Positions 32,382 through 44,440 of a stretch of 64,000 nucleotides of DNA are shown here, piece after piece; positions within the stretch are counted from its first letter, which is position 1; the number at the start of each line of letters is the position of its first letter. A program made the translations under genes and the position numbers. Source of the DNA: Eutreptiella sp. 'Long Island Sound 2002' (lineage: Eukaryota; Euglenozoa; Euglenophyceae; Eutreptiales; Eutreptiaceae). Where the stretch lies: positions 109,514,578-109,578,577 of the forward strand of contig OZ038382.1 of the NCBI GenBank assembly GCA_964036045.1, given 5' to 3'. The notes beneath the pieces were generated by a model. It worked only from the letters and a program-made list of their open reading frames with translations, was not told where the DNA came from and searched no databases.

Positions 32382-33136
32382 AGGCGCTCTACGGCATCCA
32401 CGCTTCCACGCCCTCGAGCGAGCTGCTGGCAACCCTCCGTGAACACCTCCTTGACGTCCACCCGAACAGGCTCTTCGGCGTGGTACCCCTGCCACACGCC
32501 GCAACAACCGAAGTCTTTGTGCAACAGCTCCAGGCGCTCGTCACCCCAGGGGCACTGGTCTCCGACGACCTGGTTGAAGCGTGGATCTGGTGGTTCAACA
32601 CCCACCAACCAGCCCAGGGGGGCGTGTGGGTCCCACACCTGGGCTGGGTACACACGCTCATAGCGCCGCCGACGGACCCCAGGCCAGCGCCCAGCACCGG
32701 GAGCCGGGAGCAGGCCGCCCCGCCACCGCGACCCGACAACCTCCGTAGCCCGCCGCACGAAGGCCTGGCAGCATGGGAAAGCGGGACCGCCCGTAGCAGG
32801 GGGAACAACCTCACAAGCCATTTGGCACGCTACCCGGAGACGACGCGCGCGGCGCCCCCACCGCGCGAATGTGACCCCAGCACCATCGCCATGATCGTGT
32901 TGGAGAATGGCCACTACTACCAAATGCGGATCATTCCGCACCCGCAGAGGGGCCACTGGAGCTTGGAGGCCGACGACTCCATGCTCCCGGCGACCACGGA
33001 CCTGCCAGACAGCCCCAACCCCCTGCTCCGGGGCCACCCCCCGGACGCCCTGACAGCCGTCGTGTCGGGGACGGCAGGCACCTGGCACCCAGGCCATGCC
33101 CTCTACTGGCTCTGGCGGTGGGCGCGACGCCGCTGA
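32345..33136 (+). pseudogene. Large LINE, ORF3 C-terminal domain, possible Ulp1-like (C48) protease
   Basis: Frame 2 encodes about 260 residues ending at TGA 33134-33136. TPGALVSDDLVEAWIWWFNT and GGVWVPHLGWVHTLI resemble the entry to Ulp1/SENP cysteine protease domains (LND.VI...W). GHWSLEADDSML (His 32954-32956) resembles the His-Trp of the catalytic centre followed by an Asp. I do not see a clear Gln...Cys pair downstream, so either the match is superficial or the C-terminal part is lost. The domain follows a RING-like finger and long linkers in the same ORF, which would make a SUMO/ubiquitin-related role attractive but unproven. A C48 or OTU protease is known in some algal LINE-like elements (for example OTU in Dualen). 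Confidence 0.4.
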
Positions 33137-33239
33137 CCACACACCAGGGCGTGGTCAGCGGTGTGGAGGTTCCACCTCGACGGCCGACAGCAGTTGGAGG
33201 CCATCCTGGAACGGACGGCAGAGACCCCCACTGCGACCA

Positions 33240-34765
33240 ACCTGTGCCCCGTCTTCGCGATCCACCAGATCCGGGCGCCAGCACTGGGCGAGCAACTGCA
33301 GCCCGCCATCCGCACCGAGACAGAGACCCAGGCGGCGCACGCGGCCCTGGTGCACGAAATCTTCAGTGCCCTCGGCAGCGCCCTCCTGCGATGCGTGGGT
33401 AACCCCCCAGGGCCCTGAGCCACAGCCGGCAACGGGACCTGCAGCGGCGACGCGCAGCCGCACACGAGCAACACGAGTGCCGCGCCGGCCATGCGTAAGG
33501 GGAGAGACTACACGGCGGACGCGAGATCGCCTCCTCCCGCCGGAGGACCGGACGATGAAGGTCACGCCACAGGCTGCGGAGTCCGCCATGAACCACAACG
33601 ACCCCCGGCGAGCCGACCTTTCCCAGAAAGACCCCCTCGTACAACCCAACAACGCACGGCCGCGCAACACACTCCAGCAACGCTCGTCGACCGGGCACAC
33701 CAGCAGGGAAGGCGTCAACCTACCCGGCACATGCAACCGGCACCGAAGGAGTGGAGGCTAGGCTTAGCAGCCCATGGTGTCAGACACGAATGAAACCCCA
33801 ACGACTTCCTCCCACATCCCCTGGACGGGGGCCGCACTTCCCGGACCCCCCAGACCCGCCTGCAACAGGAAAAGGGGGCAGCGCCACACCCGGACCCGTC
33901 ATCCCACCTGAGCCTCCTCTCCCGCGTAACGGATCCACGAGGGGCCGGGCACAGGGGCCAGCCATACACGCGGGGCCCACGGCCAAGGCGATGACTGCAG
34001 GAGTGTTGTCGAACAACGCGATCTGACGGATCTGGGCTCTGGCGCTGGGCGAACGACGGCAGCCCGCCATCCGCACTGAGACGGGGGCCCGGGCGGCACA
34101 CACGGCCCTTGAGCACGAAATCCTCAGTACCCTCCACAGCGCCCTTGTGCGACGCATTAGAAACCCCCAGGACCCTGAGCCGCACCCGGCCACAGGGCCT
34201 GCAGCGGCGACGCGCAGCCACACACGCGCGACGGGAGTCCCGCGCCCGCCATGCCCAAGGGAGGAGACGACACGACGGCTGCGGGAACGCCTCCTCCCAC
34301 GGGGGGCCGGCCGATGGACGTCACACCAACGACTGCGCACTCGGCCATAAACCACGACGACCCCGGGCGAGCCAACCCCGCCCGAAAGGACCCCTTGTAC
34401 AACCCAACCGCGCACGGCCGCGCAACACACCCCAGCAACACCTGTCGGTCGGACACACCGACGGGAACGACATCAACCTGCCCGACACGTGCAACAGATA
34501 CCAGAAGAGTGGGGGCTAGCCTTAGCAGCCTGTGGTGTCGAGCACGAAGGAAAGCACAACGACTTCCTCCCACATCCCCCGGGCGGGGGCCACGCTTCCT
34601 GGACCCACACGACCCGCGTTCAACAGCGGAAGCGGCGGCGCCACGCCCGGAGCCGTCCTTCTACCTCACCCTCCTCTCCAGCGAGCCGGACCCGCAAGGG
34701 GCCGGGCAAAGGGCCCGGCCAAACACGCGGGACCCGAGGCCGGGCCGATGACCACGACCATGTTA
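33240..34765 (+). repeat. Tandem direct duplication, two units of about 762 bp
   Basis: Unit 1 (about 33240-34003) and unit 2 (about 34004-34765) share in order gcagcccgccatccgcac (33297 and 34060), cctgcagcggcgacgcgcag, acggccgcgcaacacac, and cgacttcctcccacatcccc. Divergence is appreciable (about 75-80% identity by eye), so the duplication is not recent. It directly follows ORF3 and may be the 3' UTR of the LINE. Short open frames inside are not supported as genes, although one peptide (AIRTETETQAAHAALVHEIF) is conserved between units. Confidence 0.75.
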
Positions 34766-35350
34766 ACGAACAAGAGTCCAGAGTATTACCATCCAAGGCG
34801 AGCATCCAGGGATACGTGCACCGCGGGGACCGACGCACACCTCCCCCAGAAAGGTTAAACGCCTGGGACGCCGGGGGGGCTACGGCACATATAACCTATG
34901 CGAATGGTACAGGGGACACACTCCCCGCAGAAACTTAACAAAGTCAATAAGCCGGAGGGGGGCTGCAACACTGCCCGGTCTTCCTATCCTCCGAAATCCC
35001 ACCAGGGGCACCCGGGGGACCACAGGCTCGCCACTCTGGGCCATGCCGACCCCCTGCCCGCGGGCACGGATGTGTTACTCCGAGCCCAACCCACCACGTC
35101 GGACGGAACATCCCGGCACCACAGCACGAGCCGAACTGCCCTAGCCGGGCTAACCACCAAACTCGGCACCGCGACACAGGCACACCGCCGGCATGACCCG
35201 CAAAACATGGCACGATATGGCGCACGGCAGGCAGGCAGACACGAGCACGAGCACCGCGCCACCGAGCTGGAACAGAACCCTGGGGCTCCCATGGGGAGCA
35301 CAGGGACGCGCCAAGGGGGACCGACGGGGCCTTGCCACCAGCGGGGGGTG
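34766..35350. other. Intervening DNA, nothing recognised
   Basis: About 580 bases of mixed GC-rich sequence between the two tandem-repeat regions. No domain-bearing frame and no repeat was recognised. Possibly still the LINE 3' region. Confidence 0.4.
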
Positions 35351-35354
35351 TACA

Positions 35355-36625
35355 TATGAATGGCACAGGCGAAACTGGAAGGACGGCTACAGAACACCGC
35401 GAAAAACCGGATGATGGGTTGTGCATGCAACACTGCCAGGGCGGAGCAGGAACAAGGGCACCAAATCGGGAAAACACTTTTTACAGCGGTCCGACCACTT
35501 GTCATTACGTTTCTCCCCTGCGGTGGGCAGACGGCGCACGGTGAAGACGTACCGTGCCAGCCCCGGGCAACTAGCACCAACCAACACCGCAACCAACAGA
35601 ACACCTGCAGGCAACAAATCCGACTGCGCGAGCGCTCGCTGCAACGACAAGGAACCAACGCCGAACAAACCGACCAGGAGGCGACTAACACGACCGCACA
35701 CCAACAAAACCGCTACAGCGGACACGACGTGACCATAAACAGACCGCACGCACGCCGGCCCACACCAAACTGGCCGGACCTGCATGGGCTGATACGGGAA
35801 CGACGTCCAACGGGCTGGCAACACCGTGACGAGCCGCGCCCGCCGACCACCATGACCACAAACACAGCGGAACACCGTAACTCTACCACTGCGGACGGGG
35901 CCAACCAACGTTCACAAACTACACCACACTACACTTGGACAACCCACGACGCAACTAACCAGCACCGGCTACATGGGCAAGATTTGATGATAAGACCACC
36001 GGCAGCAGCGCAACGGAACCCACACGCACCCAGCCGACCGTGAGGCGCCCGCAACAACCGCGCACCAACCACACCGCAGCTGCAGCCGCCACATGACCGT
36101 AGACAGACCACACGCAAGCCGGCCAACACCACAATAGCCGTGCGTGCACGGGTCGAAACGGGAACGGCGTCCAACGGGAAGGCGGCACCGTGGTGCGCCA
36201 CGCCCGCCGGCGACCATGCCCTTGGACAAAACAGAACACCGCAACTCTACCATTACGAACGCGTCCAACCAGCGCTGACAAACCGCACTACGCCGCCCTT
36301 GGACCAACGAAGACGCAACTGGCCAGCGCCGACAGGGACGTGTCGACTGCACAAACAACATCCGGCGATACGACCACCGGCAGCGGGGCGACGAAACCAA
36401 CGCAGACCAACACGACCATGAGGCGGCCAAGACAACCACGCACCGACCACACCGCAGCTGCAGCCGCCACTTGACCATAAAGAGACCACACGCAACCCGG
36501 CCAACACCAAACCAGCCAGGCGTGCACGGGTCGAAACAGGAACGGCGTCCATCGGGTCCGCGAACAAAACCGTGACTATACCATCACGCAACCGACCAAC
36601 CAACATTAACAAACTACACTGAACT
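35355..36625 (+). repeat. Tandem array of about 370-bp A/C-rich units
   Basis: Units are recognised by gaccataaacagaccgcacg (35730), gaccgtagacagaccacacg (36103) and gaccataaagagaccacacg (36473), followed each time by a cggccaacac-like word, a gggtcgaaacgggaacggcg-like word and a stretch of ccaaccaac. Spacing is about 370 bases. Stop-poor frames exist because G/T are limited; none is convincing. Confidence 0.75.
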
Positions 36626-37114
36626 GTTTAACGACCGACCAACCGACCGCACCGACCTACCTCGAACCCCCGGCCCCCCGTAGAGCGCAAGCTCGAATGA
36701 GTCAGGAGGCGTGAGTGTGCGCCAAGGCATGCGAGTCCCGTAGTACGTGCTTCTTCAAGTCGCCTCACGCCTACTGAAAACCAACCCAGGTGGGGGTGCA
36801 TGCAGGACAGGGCCTCTGGCCTGGCTCCCGGCCCCTGGGCCCCAGAATCAGGAGGTTAATGAGGATGTGCGATGGGAACTCCCCCCACATATCATCCGCC
36901 CGAAGGAGGGGAATGTGAGACTTCGGTCGAACATGGGTTACGTCTCTGGGCAGAACCTGCTTTAGGGTACTGCTCGCAGCAACCGCGCCCTTCCCCCATG
37001 TGGGGGAGCCGCTTTGGGGGGGCACGTGCAGTAGGGCCGTGGGTGGGTGAGCGAAAGCCCCTTGGTAAGACCCCCCTGCGGGGCAACCCCAGTCCCGAGT
37101 CGACCTACCTACCT
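36626..37114. other. Junction segment, no gene seen
   Basis: About 490 bases between the A/C-rich array and the composite repeat copy. It contains the inverted word pair cttcaagtcgcctcacgcct and gagtcaggaggcgtgagtg (about 36700 and 36755), which could pair as a stem of about 10 bases around ggcgtgag/ctcacgcc. No ORF with a domain is present. Confidence 0.4.
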
Positions 37115-40100
37115 ACTGTTCGTAGGCGGCAGGGGCTGGGTACCCTCCGGGCGCACACTCGACCATCCGGACGGCGGCTGTTCCGTAGCCGGCAGGGGCT
37201 GCGTTCGCTGCCGGGCGCGCACACGTCCCTCTGGACGGCGGCTGGTGTTGCTTGGCACCTGTCCTCGTGCCGTGGTTCGGTGCATGTTATGCGCGCTCTC
37301 CGGGTTTGCGGCACCCTGCGGCCGTTGCTGCTTCGCACCTGTCCGTGTGCCTTGGTCAGGGCCGGCGGCGTGCCTCTCTGGCGTGCCCCGTGGCCCCACG
37401 TGGTGCGCCGCGCCTCGTCCGGTCCGGTCGCTCTCGGTGCTCCAGTTGGCCGTGGTGCCTTTCCCCACCCCGGGGGCTTGCGCCCCCGGCTCTACCGGGT
37501 GGCTGTGCGGGGCACGCGGAGGCCGGCCGAGAACGGGGCTCATTGTGTCTGCCGCTGGCCCCCGCCGAGGCAGGGGCGCTGGGCTCGCTCCGCGTCGTAC
37601 CCGTTCGGGGCCCCGCGATGGGGTTGCTCCTGGCGGGTCCCTCCGGCGTCGGTCCTGGGCTGCGTGCGCTGCGGTGGTTGGCGTTTGTGGACCCGGTCAC
37701 TGACGCGTCCGGTTTCCCGTACCGTCCGTCGTTCGACGGGGGACTGAGCCGTTGCACCGGGGCTGTCTCGGTTGGAAGCCGACACCTCTCCTTGCGGGTT
37801 GGAGGAGGCCACGCCCTGGTCCCGTGCGTGTGTGCGTGTGCTCGTCCGTCCTGGCCGGGTCCGGCGGGCCGGCCTCCCGGGCGCGTTCTGGTGCGCCTCA
37901 CCTTTTCCTTCAATCGTTCTGTCTTCCTGCTTTGCTCGGCCCCCTCAAGCCTGGGGTTGCCCCTTTCTTGGTCCTTTGTTCGCCCTCCCCCCCCCTCTTG
38001 CTTTTTTTTTCTTCCTCCGTTGTTGTTTTCCTGTGCGCCCCCTTTGTCCCTTCCTTTTTTTGTTTCCGGCCCCGGGTGCCCTGGGCCTTGGCGCTGTGTG
38101 TTGTCCGTTTTGTTGGCCTCGCGCTTCTTGGCTCCCCGTGCGCTCTCGCTCCTTTTGTGTTGCCCGCCTGGCTGTTGGCTGCTCTCTGGTGGTGGCCGCC
38201 CCCCCCCCCTTTTTGTGTCTCGCGGTTTTGGTTGTCGCCGCTCGGTGCCTTGTGTTTGTTTCCTTTCTTTTCTCTTCTTGTCGGCGCCCCAGTAGTCTCT
38301 GGCTGTCTATCTTTTCCGGCCCCGGCTGCCCTGGGCCTTGGCGCTGTGCTTTTTTTTTCTTTGCCCCTGCTTCTCGGCTCTCCGTGCGCTCTCGCCTGTC
38401 TGTGTCCCCTGCTAGGCCGTAGGGTGCCCCCCCCCCCCCCCCCTCCCCTTTTGTGTCTCGCGGTTTTCGTCGCTGCTGCTCGGTGCCTTTTTTTTTTCCT
38501 CCTCCTGTCTGCGCCCCCGTTGTCTTTGGCTTTCTCTGGTTTCCGGCCCCGGGTGCCATGGACCTTGGCGCTGTGTTGTGTTTGCTTTGCTCGGCTCTCC
38601 GTGCGATCTCGCCTGGTTTGTGTGTCCCGCCTGGCCATGGGCTGCTCCCTGGTGGTTGCTGCCCCCCTTTTGTGTCTCGCGGTTTTCGTCGCTGCCGCTC
38701 AGCGCCTTGTTTTTTTTCTTTCTTCTTGTCTCCGCCCCCGTTGTCTCTGGCTTTCTTTTGTTTTCGGCCACGGGTGCCCTGAGCCTTGGCGCCGTGTGTT
38801 GGTTTTTTTGTTGGCCTCGCGCTTCTGGGCTCTCTGTGCACTCCCGCCTCTTTTGTGTTGCCCGCCTGGCCGTTGGCTGCACTCTGGTGGTTGCCGCCCC
38901 CCCGCCCCCCTTTTTGTGTTTTGCGGTTTCGGTTGCCGCCGCTCGGTGCCTTTTTTTTGGTTTTTTTTCTTTTCTCTTCTTGTCCGCGCCCCAGTTGTCT
39001 CTGGCTTTGCCTTTTTTCCGGCCCCGGCTGCCCTGGGCCTTGGCGCTGTGCTTTTTCTTTCTTTGACCCTGCTTCTCGGCTCTCTGTGCGCTCTGGGCTG
39101 TTTGTGTCTCCTGCTAGGCCGTTGGCTGCTTCCGCCCCCCTCCGCTTTTGTGTCTTGCGGTTTTCGTCGCTGCTGCTCGGTGCCTTTTTTTTTCCTCCTC
39201 ATGTCTGCGCCCCCGTTGTCTTTTGCTTTCTCTGGTTTCCGGCCCCGGGTGCCATGGGCCTTGGCGCTGTGTTGTGTTTGTTTTGCTCGGCTCTCCGTGC
39301 GCTCTCGCCTCCTTTGTGTGTCCCGCCTGGCCGTTGGCTGCTCCCTGGTGGTTGCTGCCCCCCCCCCCTTTTTGTGTCTCGCGGTTTTCGTTGCTGCTGC
39401 TCGGTGCCTTGGTTTTTTTTTCCTCCTGTCTGCGCCCCCGTTGTCTCTGGCTTTCTCTGCTTTTCGGCCCCGGGTGCTCTGGGCCTCGGCGCTGTGCGTT
39501 GTTTGCTCTGTTGGCCTCGCGCTTCTGGGCTCTCGGTGCGCTCTCGCCTCTTTCGTGCTTCCCGCCTGGCCGTTGGCTGCTCCCTGGTGGTTGCCGCCCC
39601 CCTCCCCCCCTTTTCTGTCTCGCGGTTTTCGTCGCTGCCGCTCTGTGCTGTGTGCCGTGTGCTGTGCTGTGCTGTGCTGTGTGTCCGTGGGTGCGGTGCT
39701 GCGCCGCGCTGCTGCGCGTTGTGCCGCCTGGTGTTGTGCAGTTGTGTGCTGTGTTGTGTTGTTGCGCTCCTTTGGTGCTGCTGCTTGTTGTGCGGTGCCC
39801 TTTGGCGCTGCCCGTCGCTCTGGGGCCCTGTGCTTTGCGGCGCTGTGTTTTGCGGTGCTCCCCCGCGCTCTGTGCTCTGTGCTGTGTGTGTTTTTTCGTG
39901 GTGTGCTGATGCGCGCTGTTGTTCGCAGCTCTGCTTTGTGCTGTGTGTGTCCTGGGGTGCTGCGCTGTGCGTTCCCTGTCCTCTCTGCTCTGTGCGGTGT
40001 TGTGCTTCGCTGTGCTGGTGCTCTTGCGTTCTGCTGTTCGTGTGGTGTGTGCTGTTGCTGGCGCCTGGTGCTGTGGTGCGCTGCTGTTTGTTGTGCTGTT

Positions 40101-41843
40101 TCCTTTGGTGTGCTGTGGTGCGGTGCTGGGTCTGGTGGCCCATGGCTGTCTGCTGGTGGCGTGTTTCGGTGTCGGTGTCCCTGTCTGGCCGCCCGGTCTG
40201 CATCCCTATGGTTGGTGTGGTTTGCTGTGGTGCCCTGCTTCCCTGTGTCGTGTTCTGTGGTGCTGTGCTGTCGCGTGGTGCTGTGCTGTTGTGCTCTGCT
40301 GTCGTTTTGCGTTGCTGTAGGTGCTTGCTTTGCCCTCCTGTTGCCTGTCGTGCTGTGCTGTGTTGTGCTGTTGGTTGGCTGTGCTGTTTTTTGCCCGATG
40401 GTGGTGTCTGCGTGCTGTGGTGCTCTTTCCCTCGTCCTGTACGTTCCCTGTCTTCTCTGCCCTTTGTGTTGCTGTGCCTCGCTGTGCTGGCTGTGGTGCC
40501 CTGCTTCCCTGTCTTTTGTGCTGTGGCGCTGTGCTGTTGCGTGGTGCTGTGCTGTCGTGCTCTGCTGTGGGTTTGCGGTGCTGTTTGTGCTTGCTTTTCC
40601 GTCCTGTGGCCTGTGGTGTGGCACCGTGCTGTGCTGTTGTAATAGGCTAGCCTTGGCAACTAGGACAGGGCTGCAGGAGCCCTACCGCGATCGCGCATTC
40701 GCGCGTCGCAGGCGCAAATGCCAGAGTGGAATCAGAACGCAGAAAGAACGAGAGAAGCTCTGTGTTACGTTATTTTGTGGTTGCTTATTTATTATTAATT
40801 CTGTGCTTGGCATTCTTTTGGTTGTTGTAGATATGTTGCATGGATGGGTGCCAAAGTCCCCAAACTGCCCACGCTCATGACGCCGGCAGTGACCGCTCAG
40901 GCAAGCAAGGGACTCCGTGCTGAACAACGACAATGGAGATCAAAACTGCTTGGTGCTTATGAAGGTGCAGGGTTTGCGTGCGGGATGTGTAGATCAGTGG
41001 ATGCACAGCGCAAAGTACAAGGATTGCAGAACAAGCAGGATCCAAGGAGTGCAGAACAAGCAGGGAGAAGCAGCAACCACTAAGGGGAACGAACGTCAAA
41101 GGTTTTGAGAGTTTGAGGTTACAAGAGTTTGAATAAACAAGGAGAACGGGTTTTGGAGAAATCGCAAGAGTTTCGGGTTACCTCCGCCGAATGCCTTACA
41201 GCTGTTTTGTGCTGTTGGTTGTCTGTGCTGTTTTCTGCCCGTCGGTGGCGTTTCCGTGCTGTTGTGCCCTTTCTCTCCCTGCCGGCAGGCACAAAAAACA
41301 TCGATTATCACCCTGTGTTACCCCGTGCCCGTCTACGTGTCGGTTGTTCACGTCGTTGACGAATCTGGTCTCTTCGTTCGTCGCTGTCGTCTTTCTTGTC
41401 GTCGCTTGAGTTGATGGCGTCGTTCTTGCTTGAGTTCATCTTGACTTGCTTTGCCTGCAGCGAGACGGAGGGCAAAAACAGCGAGGGTGGGGCGGGGAAG
41501 GGAAGGGGGAGTACATGGAGAAGAGAACAAGGCGAGAGCGCGCGAGTTCCGGTGCGTAGCGCCTTGAGAAAATTTTATTTGGTTTTTACGTGTTGCTCGC
41601 GGAGCATTTTTTTTACGTATACGGGGTGTTAGCGGGCATGGGTCACGGCTTTCTACTCGTACGTTAGTTACGGTGCTTACAGCGTTAACTATTCACCTAT
41701 TGGAGGCAGAAAGACGTTTCCTCGCGTATCAACGCGTTCTGCAGCGCGCTTTTTCGCCTGGCAGTTTTTTATGCTAAGTAGCTTTTTTTTCAGCTATTTA
41801 GAAAGTTTTTTCGTCGTGTTTTACTTATCTTTTTGTTTCGTTC
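37115..41843 (+). repeat. Composite repeat family, 5'-truncated + copy (left arm of the inverted repeat)
   Basis: The order here is a GC-rich link with about 68-bp repeats of accatccggacggcggctgtt (37.13-37.25 kb), a GC-rich unique part to about 37.95 kb, CT/T-rich arrays with repeated cgctcggtgcctt and ccgcctggccgttggctgct to about 39.64 kb, GTGCTGT-rich DNA to 40.64 kb, an extra 550-bp segment, and an AT-rich tail ending aaaagataagtaaaacacga (read on -). All parts except the extra segment and with the head and satellite missing reappear reversed at 48863-52430. A 1042-codon frame (37752-40880) is a by-product of the pyrimidine/G composition, not a gene. Confidence 0.8.
40641..41190. mobile_element. 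Segment present in the left arm only (candidate insertion)
   Basis: The reversed right arm runs directly from its GTGCTG-rich part to the tail (about 49480-49560), whereas the left arm has about 550 additional bases of lower GC here. The segment holds short internal repeats (gcagaacaagcagg twice near 41025-41065; agagtttgaggttacaag-like words near 41105-41180). It could be an insertion in the left copy or a deletion in the right. No gene is supported. Confidence 0.45.
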
Positions 41844-41879
41844 TGGGACAGGACCCCAGCGCGCGCGAATCCTCAGTTA

Positions 41880-42212
41880 GGAAGCAGAACCACAATCAGT
41901 GGTAGAATCAGGTGAGCATAGGGGTCTTGAGGTGGGGGACCACTAGGCTTAACCTACAAGGCCTTAGGCATGAAGTGCCTACTTTATTTCGGTATTACCT
42001 CCATGAACGAGGATACCTCCGCTCAGTTGAGTGGTAGGGGTGAACTTGGTCGGGGGCTAGGTTTATAACCCTAGTTTCTTGGGAAAGTGTACTTTAAACT
42101 TCATAAGAGTGATAAAAATGATTAAGTTAGTCTCAGCATCAACTAAAGGCTTTTAGGGGGTGCTTGGCCTGGATCAAGTCCCCCATGGAAGACATGGTAG
42201 TGACGTTTTCGT
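41880..42212 (-). mobile_element. LTR fragment of the 6-8 kb retrotransposon family
   Basis: About 330 bases align with 7305-7640 in the same orientation, sharing ctaggcttaacct, tttatttcggtat, tacctccgctcagttg, gtggtaggggtgaactt and ggcctggatcaa. It contains no internal retrotransposon sequence, so it is a solo or truncated LTR. It sits immediately beside the AT-rich tail of one composite-repeat copy and the arrays of another. Confidence 0.7.
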
Positions 42213-42219
42213 ATTAACG

Positions 42220-44440
42220 GGGCAGCCAAGGACAGCACAGCACGGCGGCATCCCAGACAGCAAGGCACCACAACACCAGCACCGCGCAGCACAGCACAGA
42301 ACAACACCGCAAACCACGCCAGAGCACCAAGACGCACCACAGCACACAGCAGGGCAACAACACCGCACCACAGAACGCCAAAAGAAATGGCGCAGCACAC
42401 ACCAACGCACCACAGCAACAGGCAACGGCAACGGCACAGACGAAAACGAACACCATACGCAAGAGCACCAGCGCGGCCCTGCAATGCACCACACGCACAG
42501 CAGGACACGGCAAAAACGACAGGACGCAGGGCACAGCCAGACAACAAGGGTAGCAGCAGGGGGGGGGGGGGCGGACAGCACGGCAAAAGCAGCACAACAG
42601 GGCACGGCACAGCGGCACACCAGACAACACAGCGCACCACGGCACCAAATAGCGCCAAAGAAAACAGCACAGCGCAGAACAACACACGACGGCACCACAC
42701 AGGACGCAACAGCGCACCAAACAGCACACTGCACGACACCAGCAGAAACCGCGCAGCCAATGACAGCACAGCATGGCAGCATACCCCACAGCAAGGCACC
42801 GCAACACCAGCTAAGCACACCACAGCACAGAAAAACACCGCGAACCACACAAAACAGTCGACAAGGGACCGTGGCAGCAAGGAAGAGGACGGAAGGCACC
42901 GCAAAACACCAAAAGCAACAAGGGGCGCGGCACAACCACAAAACATAAGCACCAAACAGCACGAAGCAAAGCGCCGTGGCAAAGGACGACGGCAGGGAAA
43001 ACAACACAACGCGCAACAACCCAGCAGTAGAAGGAAACACCAACAGCACGACAAGACAGCGCAGAGCGGGATCCCAAACAGCGCGCAGGCCGGCACAACA
43101 CAACACAACAGAACATATACCAAGACAAAGGGCAAGCCGCGACACAGCACGGCGCACCACACCACAAAACACCAAGAGCGACAGCCCGAGGGGAGGGGGT
43201 CACACCACAGGGCGCGCCACACCAGGGACACACGACACCACGCCACAGGGCCAGCAGGCGCAACACAACACGGACGCGAGACAGCACAGAGCAGAGCCAA
43301 GGAGGAAGAAGGCGAGAAGGCGCACCCACAAGGCACAACAACAGGAGAGGACAAAGGCGGCCACACAACAACAGGCACAACGGCCGGGGCGAGGGAGGGG
43401 GGTGGGGGCACAAGCGAAGAGCACAACAGGGCAGGCAGCGACGGACGGCCAAAAGACGAGGCAAGCAACAGGGACAGCACAGCAGCACGGCGGGACATAG
43501 GCGACACACCCCAGCGCACCAACAAAACCACACGCACGGCACAACAGCTACACAAGAGTACACACACCCGCGGGAAGGGAAGAAAGCAAGGAAGGCCCCC
43601 ACGAAAGAAAAAACAAAAAGAAGGGAGGGGGGCAAGGGGAGAGGCACAAAAGGTGGGGAAGGGTGGGGGGAAACGGAGGGGGGGAACGCAAAGCAGGAAA
43701 ACAAAAACCAAAAAAAAGAAAGGCCGCATGCGGGAGGGGGGCTGGGCAGAAGCAATCCCAGAGGGCCAAGGCCAAGGGCGCCCGGGGCCGGAAAGCACAA
43801 AAAGCCGGAGACAACGGGAGCACGAGCAACGGAAGGAAAGAAGAAAAAAAGTAAAAACAAAAAGGAAATAAAAAACACCACAAGGGCACCCCTAACGCGG
43901 AGAAGGCCGAGCAAAGCAGAAGGACAAAACGGCCAGAGCAACGGTGAATCGCACCAAAACGCGCCCGGGAGGCCGGCCCGCCGGACCCGGCCGAGAAGAG
44001 CGGGCACACGCACACACGCACGAGACCCAGGCGTGGCGTCCTCCAACCAGAAAGGGGAGGTGTCGGCGTCCAGACAAAACAGCCCTGGTGCATCGGCACA
44101 GTCCCCTGTCGAGCGACTGACAGTACGGGAAACCGGACGCGTCAGTGACCATGTCATCACAAGCCAAACCACCGCAGCGCAAGCAGCCCAAGACCGACGC
44201 CGGAGGGACCTGCCAGGGACAACCCCATTGTGGGGCCCCGAACGGGTACGGCGCGGAGCGAGCCCAGCGCCCCTGCCTCGGCAGGGGCCAGCGGCAGGCA
44301 CCATGAGCCCGGTTCTCAGCTGGCCTCCACGTGCCCCGCGCAGCCGCAAAGTAAATCTGGGGGCGAGAGCCCATGGGGTGGGGGAAGGCACCACGGCGAC
44401 AGGAAAGCCAACTGGAGCACCGAGGGCGACCGGAGGTTGG
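42220..44440 (-). repeat. Composite repeat family, truncated - copy
   Basis: Read on the - strand, a GC-rich link (44440-43880, matching 37420-37930 and reversed-direct to 51510-52000; shares ccgtacgggaaaccggacgc-like and aggggaggtgtcggcgtcc words on +) is followed by CT-rich and GTGCTGT-rich arrays (43870-42220). The AT-rich tail and the satellite are missing. The arrays are closely similar to 56820-57645. Long ORFs on both strands (up to 571 codons) follow from the biased composition and have no domain. Confidence 0.7.

Noticed and set aside
37752-40880. 1042-codon ORF on + in the pyrimidine/G-rich array
   Set aside because: It consists of Cys/Leu/Phe/Pro repeats, overlaps other long frames on both strands, lacks any domain, and exists because A is nearly absent from the + strand.
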